From positions 124,001 to 188,000 of the forward strand of contig NZ_JACHDY010000005.1 of assembly GCF_014201315.1 (NCBI RefSeq): a stretch of DNA of 64,000 nt. Reading direction: 5' to 3'. Position 1 is the stretch's first letter. The number at the start of each line of letters is the position of its first letter. Below, piece after piece: positions 61,805 to 64,000 of this stretch. The notes below the pieces were generated by a model, which was not told where the DNA came from, ran no database searches, and was given only the letters and a program-made list of their open reading frames with translations. Source of the stretch: Edaphobacter lichenicola (GTDB lineage Bacteria; Acidobacteriota; Terriglobia; Terriglobales; Acidobacteriaceae). Made by a program: the position numbers and the translations under genes.

Positions 61805-62956
61805 ATGAGCGATCTGACGGTAACTATCCTTATGCCATGTCTTAACGAGGCAGAGACGCTCGCCTTCTGCGTTCGCCAGGCGGTCGCCGCTCTCCGCGAT
61901 AACAACGTTGCCGGCGAGGTTGTCGTCGCCGACAATGGCAGCACCGACGGCTCACAAAAGATCGCCACCGATGAAGGTGCTCGCGTCGTCAATGTGCCCA
62001 CTCGCGGCTACGGGGCAGCACTCATCGCCGGGATTGAGGCTGCCCGCGGCAAGTACATCCTGATGGCCGACGCCGACGCCAGCTACCACTTCGAACATCT
62101 TCCCCGCTTCCTGCCAAAGCTCGACGAAGGCTACGACCTCGTCATGGGCAACCGCTTCTCGGGCACCATTGAGCCCGGAGCCATGCCGCCGCTTCATCGC
62201 TACCTCGGCAATCCGGTTCTCTCCTCGATCGGTCGCATCTTCTTCCGCATCCCGGTTCGCGACTTCCATTGCGGACTGCGCGCCTTCCGCCGCGATCCCA
62301 TCCTCGCACTCAACCTGCGCACTACAGGCATGGAGTTCGCCTCGGAGATGGTGGTAAAGTCCTCCCTCGCCGGTCTCCGTATGACGGAGGTTCCCACCAC
62401 ACTCTCGCCCGATGGGCGCAGCCGCCCGCCTCACCTGCGATCCTGGCGCGATGGCTGGCGTCATCTTCGCTTTCTTCTTCTCTTCAGCCCCCGGTGGCTC
62501 TTTTTGATTCCAGGCGTCGTCACCTTCTTCGTCGGGATCATCCTTTCGCTCTGGCTCATTCCAGGCCCACAGACCGTGGGGCGATGGACCTTCGACGTCG
62601 ACACTCTTACCTATGCGCTCGGCCTCGTTCTTATCGGAGCTCACATCTCCGTCTTCGCGGTCAGCGCGCGGGTCTTCGGCACGCAGGAGGGATTTCTGCC
62701 GCCGAATCCAAAGTTCGAGCGCATCTTTAATTACATTAATCTCGAAGTGGGGTTGCTGTTTGGAGCTGTACTTCTACTGGCTGGTCTCGGAATTCTTGGC
62801 TATGCCATCCACATCTGGCACAGTGCGGGATTCGGAAACCTCTCGCCCCAGCGCATGTTGCGTCTCACTCTGCCTTCGGCGACCTGTTTCATGCTGGGGG
62901 TGGAAGCGATATTCGGCAGCTTCTTTCTTAGTCTGCTTGGAATGAACCGCCGATAG
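61805..62956 (+). CDS. Family 2 glycosyltransferase with C-terminal membrane anchor (dolichyl-P-mannose synthase-like)
   Basis: Inverting GT-A transferase at the cytoplasmic membrane face. 'VTILMPCLNEAETLAFCVRQ' opens the domain; 'VVVADNGSTDGS' and 'YILMADADASYHFEHLP' (the DxD motif) are the nucleotide-sugar and metal sites. 'GNRFSGTIEPGAMPPLHRYLGNPVLSSIGRIFFRIPVRDFHCGLRAFRRD' is the acceptor region typical of polyprenyl-phosphate sugar synthases. Four or more transmembrane helices end the protein (about 250-380). ATG 61805, or ATG 61796. It is 40 bp after the GT39-like gene, so product and transferase are probably linked: this enzyme loads the lipid carrier, the neighbour uses it. Confidence 0.9.
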   Translation: MSDLTVTILMPCLNEAETLAFCVRQAVAALRDNNVAGEVVVADNGSTDGSQKIATDEGARVVNVPTRGYGAALIAGIEAARGKYILMADADASYHFEHLPRFLPKLDEGYDLVMGNRFSGTIEPGAMPPLHRYLGNPVLSSIGRIFFRIPVRDFHCGLRAFRRDPILALNLRTTGMEFASEMVVKSSLAGLRMTEVPTTLSPDGRSRPPHLRSWRDGWRHLRFLLLFSPRWLFLIPGVVTFFVGIILSLWLIPGPQTVGRWTFDVDTLTYALGLVLIGAHISVFAVSARVFGTQEGFLPPNPKFERIFNYINLEVGLLFGAVLLLAGLGILGYAIHIWHSAGFGNLSPQRMLRLTLPSATCFMLGVEAIFGSFFLSLLGMNRR

Positions 62957-63198
62957 AAATAAAACTTGTTTGCATGCAACGCGAGATGCCCCCGCACTTC
63001 TTCGCGCGTGTATTCGTACAACCATCGAGGGATATCTTGCGGATTTCGCGGGAGCCTACCGTACATTGTGCGGAACTTCCGCCGAGGTCGCGTGTTTGTA
63101 CGGAGGGTAAAGAGCGAATGGCTGGTTGAGATTTCAGGCTATTCAACAACTTGAGTGCCGCGGCCAAGGTGCCGTGAGGCCAACCAAAGGATGGATGT

Positions 63199-64000
63199 AT
63201 GAGATTGACTAACTTAGTCCGTAAGTTTGTGGTGGGCGCGGCTCTTGCGCTTTTGCCCGCAGCGTCTTTTGCAGGAGTCTTTATTTCGGTGGGCATTGCG
63301 CCGCCGGTGTTGCCGGTTTATACGCAGCCGATCTGTCCCGGCGATGGATATCTTTGGAATCCCGGCTATTGGGCGTATGGCGATGAGGGCTACTACTGGG
63401 TCCCTGGTGTTTGGGTTCGGCCGCCGCAGGTTGGACTGCTGTGGACGCCGGGCTACTGGGGATGGGGCGGTGGGGCTTACCTCTTCCACGCTGGTTACTG
63501 GGGGCCGCACGTGGGCTTCTACGGTGGCGTGAACTATGGATTCGGTTATGGCGGCGTTGGTTTTGGCGGCGGCCGCTGGGTTGGCAACAGCTTTGCGTAT
63601 AACACCGCGGTCGTCAATGTGAATCGGACGGTGATCCACAATACGTATATCGACAATACGGTGATCAACCACACGACGGTCTACAACCGTACGAGCTTCA
63701 ATGGCGGGACCGGTGGCATCCAGGCTCGTCCTTCGGCGCAGGAGGCTGGGTTCGCACGGGAGAACCACATTGCACCGACGGGGGAGCAGCAGAGTCATAT
63801 GCAGATGGCACATGCTGACCGCAGCAACTTCGCGTCGGTCAATGGCGGTCATCCTCAGAATGCAGCGTTCTCGCGGCCTGGCGTGCGTGCTGCGAACCAG
63901 CAGCAGCGTATTGGGCAGGGTGTGCAGTCCGGTCAGCTTACCGCTCATGAGACGGGCAACCTGGAGCACAGGGAGGCGAGCATCAATCATCAGGCTGCGG
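63199..64000 (+). CDS. Exported YXWGXW-repeat protein (partial, cut by window end)
   Basis: Signal peptide 'MRLTNLVRKFVVGAALALLPAASFAG' (1-26), then aromatic repeats of the Tyr-x-Trp type: 'DGYLWNPGYWAYGDEGYYWVPGVWVRPPQVGLLWTPGYWGWGGGAYLFHAGYWGPHVGFYGG'. These match YXWGXW-repeat proteins common in soil bacteria. A Thr/Asn-rich linker and a charged C-terminal part with 'QSGQLTAHETGNLEHREASINHQ' follow. ATG 63199 has AAGG upstream. No stop is reached by position 64000, so the gene is incomplete at the 3' end. Surface or envelope role inferred only from the signal peptide. Confidence 0.85.
   Translation, partial: MRLTNLVRKFVVGAALALLPAASFAGVFISVGIAPPVLPVYTQPICPGDGYLWNPGYWAYGDEGYYWVPGVWVRPPQVGLLWTPGYWGWGGGAYLFHAGYWGPHVGFYGGVNYGFGYGGVGFGGGRWVGNSFAYNTAVVNVNRTVIHNTYIDNTVINHTTVYNRTSFNGGTGGIQARPSAQEAGFARENHIAPTGEQQSHMQMAHADRSNFASVNGGHPQNAAFSRPGVRAANQQQRIGQGVQSGQLTAHETGNLEHREASINHQAA

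Overview
The window looks like chromosomal DNA from an Acidobacteriota soil bacterium, most likely Terriglobales/Acidobacteriaceae (Granulicella, Edaphobacter or Terriglobus type). The basis is high GC, many secreted proteins with glycan-degrading or Gly/Tyr/His-rich sequence, bacterial glycoside hydrolase families common in that group (GH127, GH47, GH79, GH27), and several families of short intergenic repeats, including the 'GTCATCCTGAGCG...GGATCC' type. No rRNA, tRNA, CRISPR array, prophage or complete insertion sequence was recognised. The assignment rests on recognition, not on a search.

Layout. 1-4.6 kb: the tail of a molybdopterin oxidoreductase, then a leftward cluster prfA - VOC protein - secreted protein - prmC - DUF4440 protein, in which PrmC should methylate the release factor made from the same cluster. 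4.9-11.7 kb: rightward ATP-dependent DNA ligase, a polytopic membrane protein, a Tat-exported GH127 and an aldo/keto reductase. 11.7-18.4 kb: leftward porin, DHA2 drug exporter, coiled-coil zinc-ribbon protein and M1 aminopeptidase. 18.5-30 kb: mostly rightward small enzymes, a lipoprotein L,D-transpeptidase, mutY, an XRE-cupin regulator (leftward), an FnIII lipoprotein, a FAH-family enzyme and transaldolase. 30-40 kb: leftward diguanylate cyclase, FecR-like protein, GH47 mannosidase, the hslV-hslU protease pair and a GH79-like enzyme. 40-53 kb: CDF metal transporter, OsmC, a 58-residue Cys-rich protein, M28 peptidase, GH27, ruvB, a permuted GDPD, ruvX, murQ, an alcohol dehydrogenase and an unrecognised gene. 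53.6-64 kb: dnaG and rpoD, separated by a flippase and a three-gene toxin-antitoxin cluster, then two glycosylation membrane genes and a truncated YXWGXW-repeat protein.

Most striking are the repeats. Seven copies of a nested palindrome (full length about 176-208 bp, with outer arms TCCTGCCGGACGGGCC / GGCCCGTCCGGCAGGA) are scattered across the window, four of them starting or ending within about 12 bp of a stop codon. One copy is a minimal 44-bp hairpin and one is truncated. A second element of about 118 bp follows the stop codons of hslU and the GDPD gene. A third, 'GTCATCCTGAGCG', family has four members, two carrying different internal hairpins on either side of the GH27 gene. Other notable points are an HslV with a predicted 44-residue propeptide containing an 18-bp duplication, a GDPD whose C-terminal motif precedes its N-terminal motif, and an AbrB-Doc-zinc ribbon operon with a palindrome over its -10 box between dnaG and rpoD.
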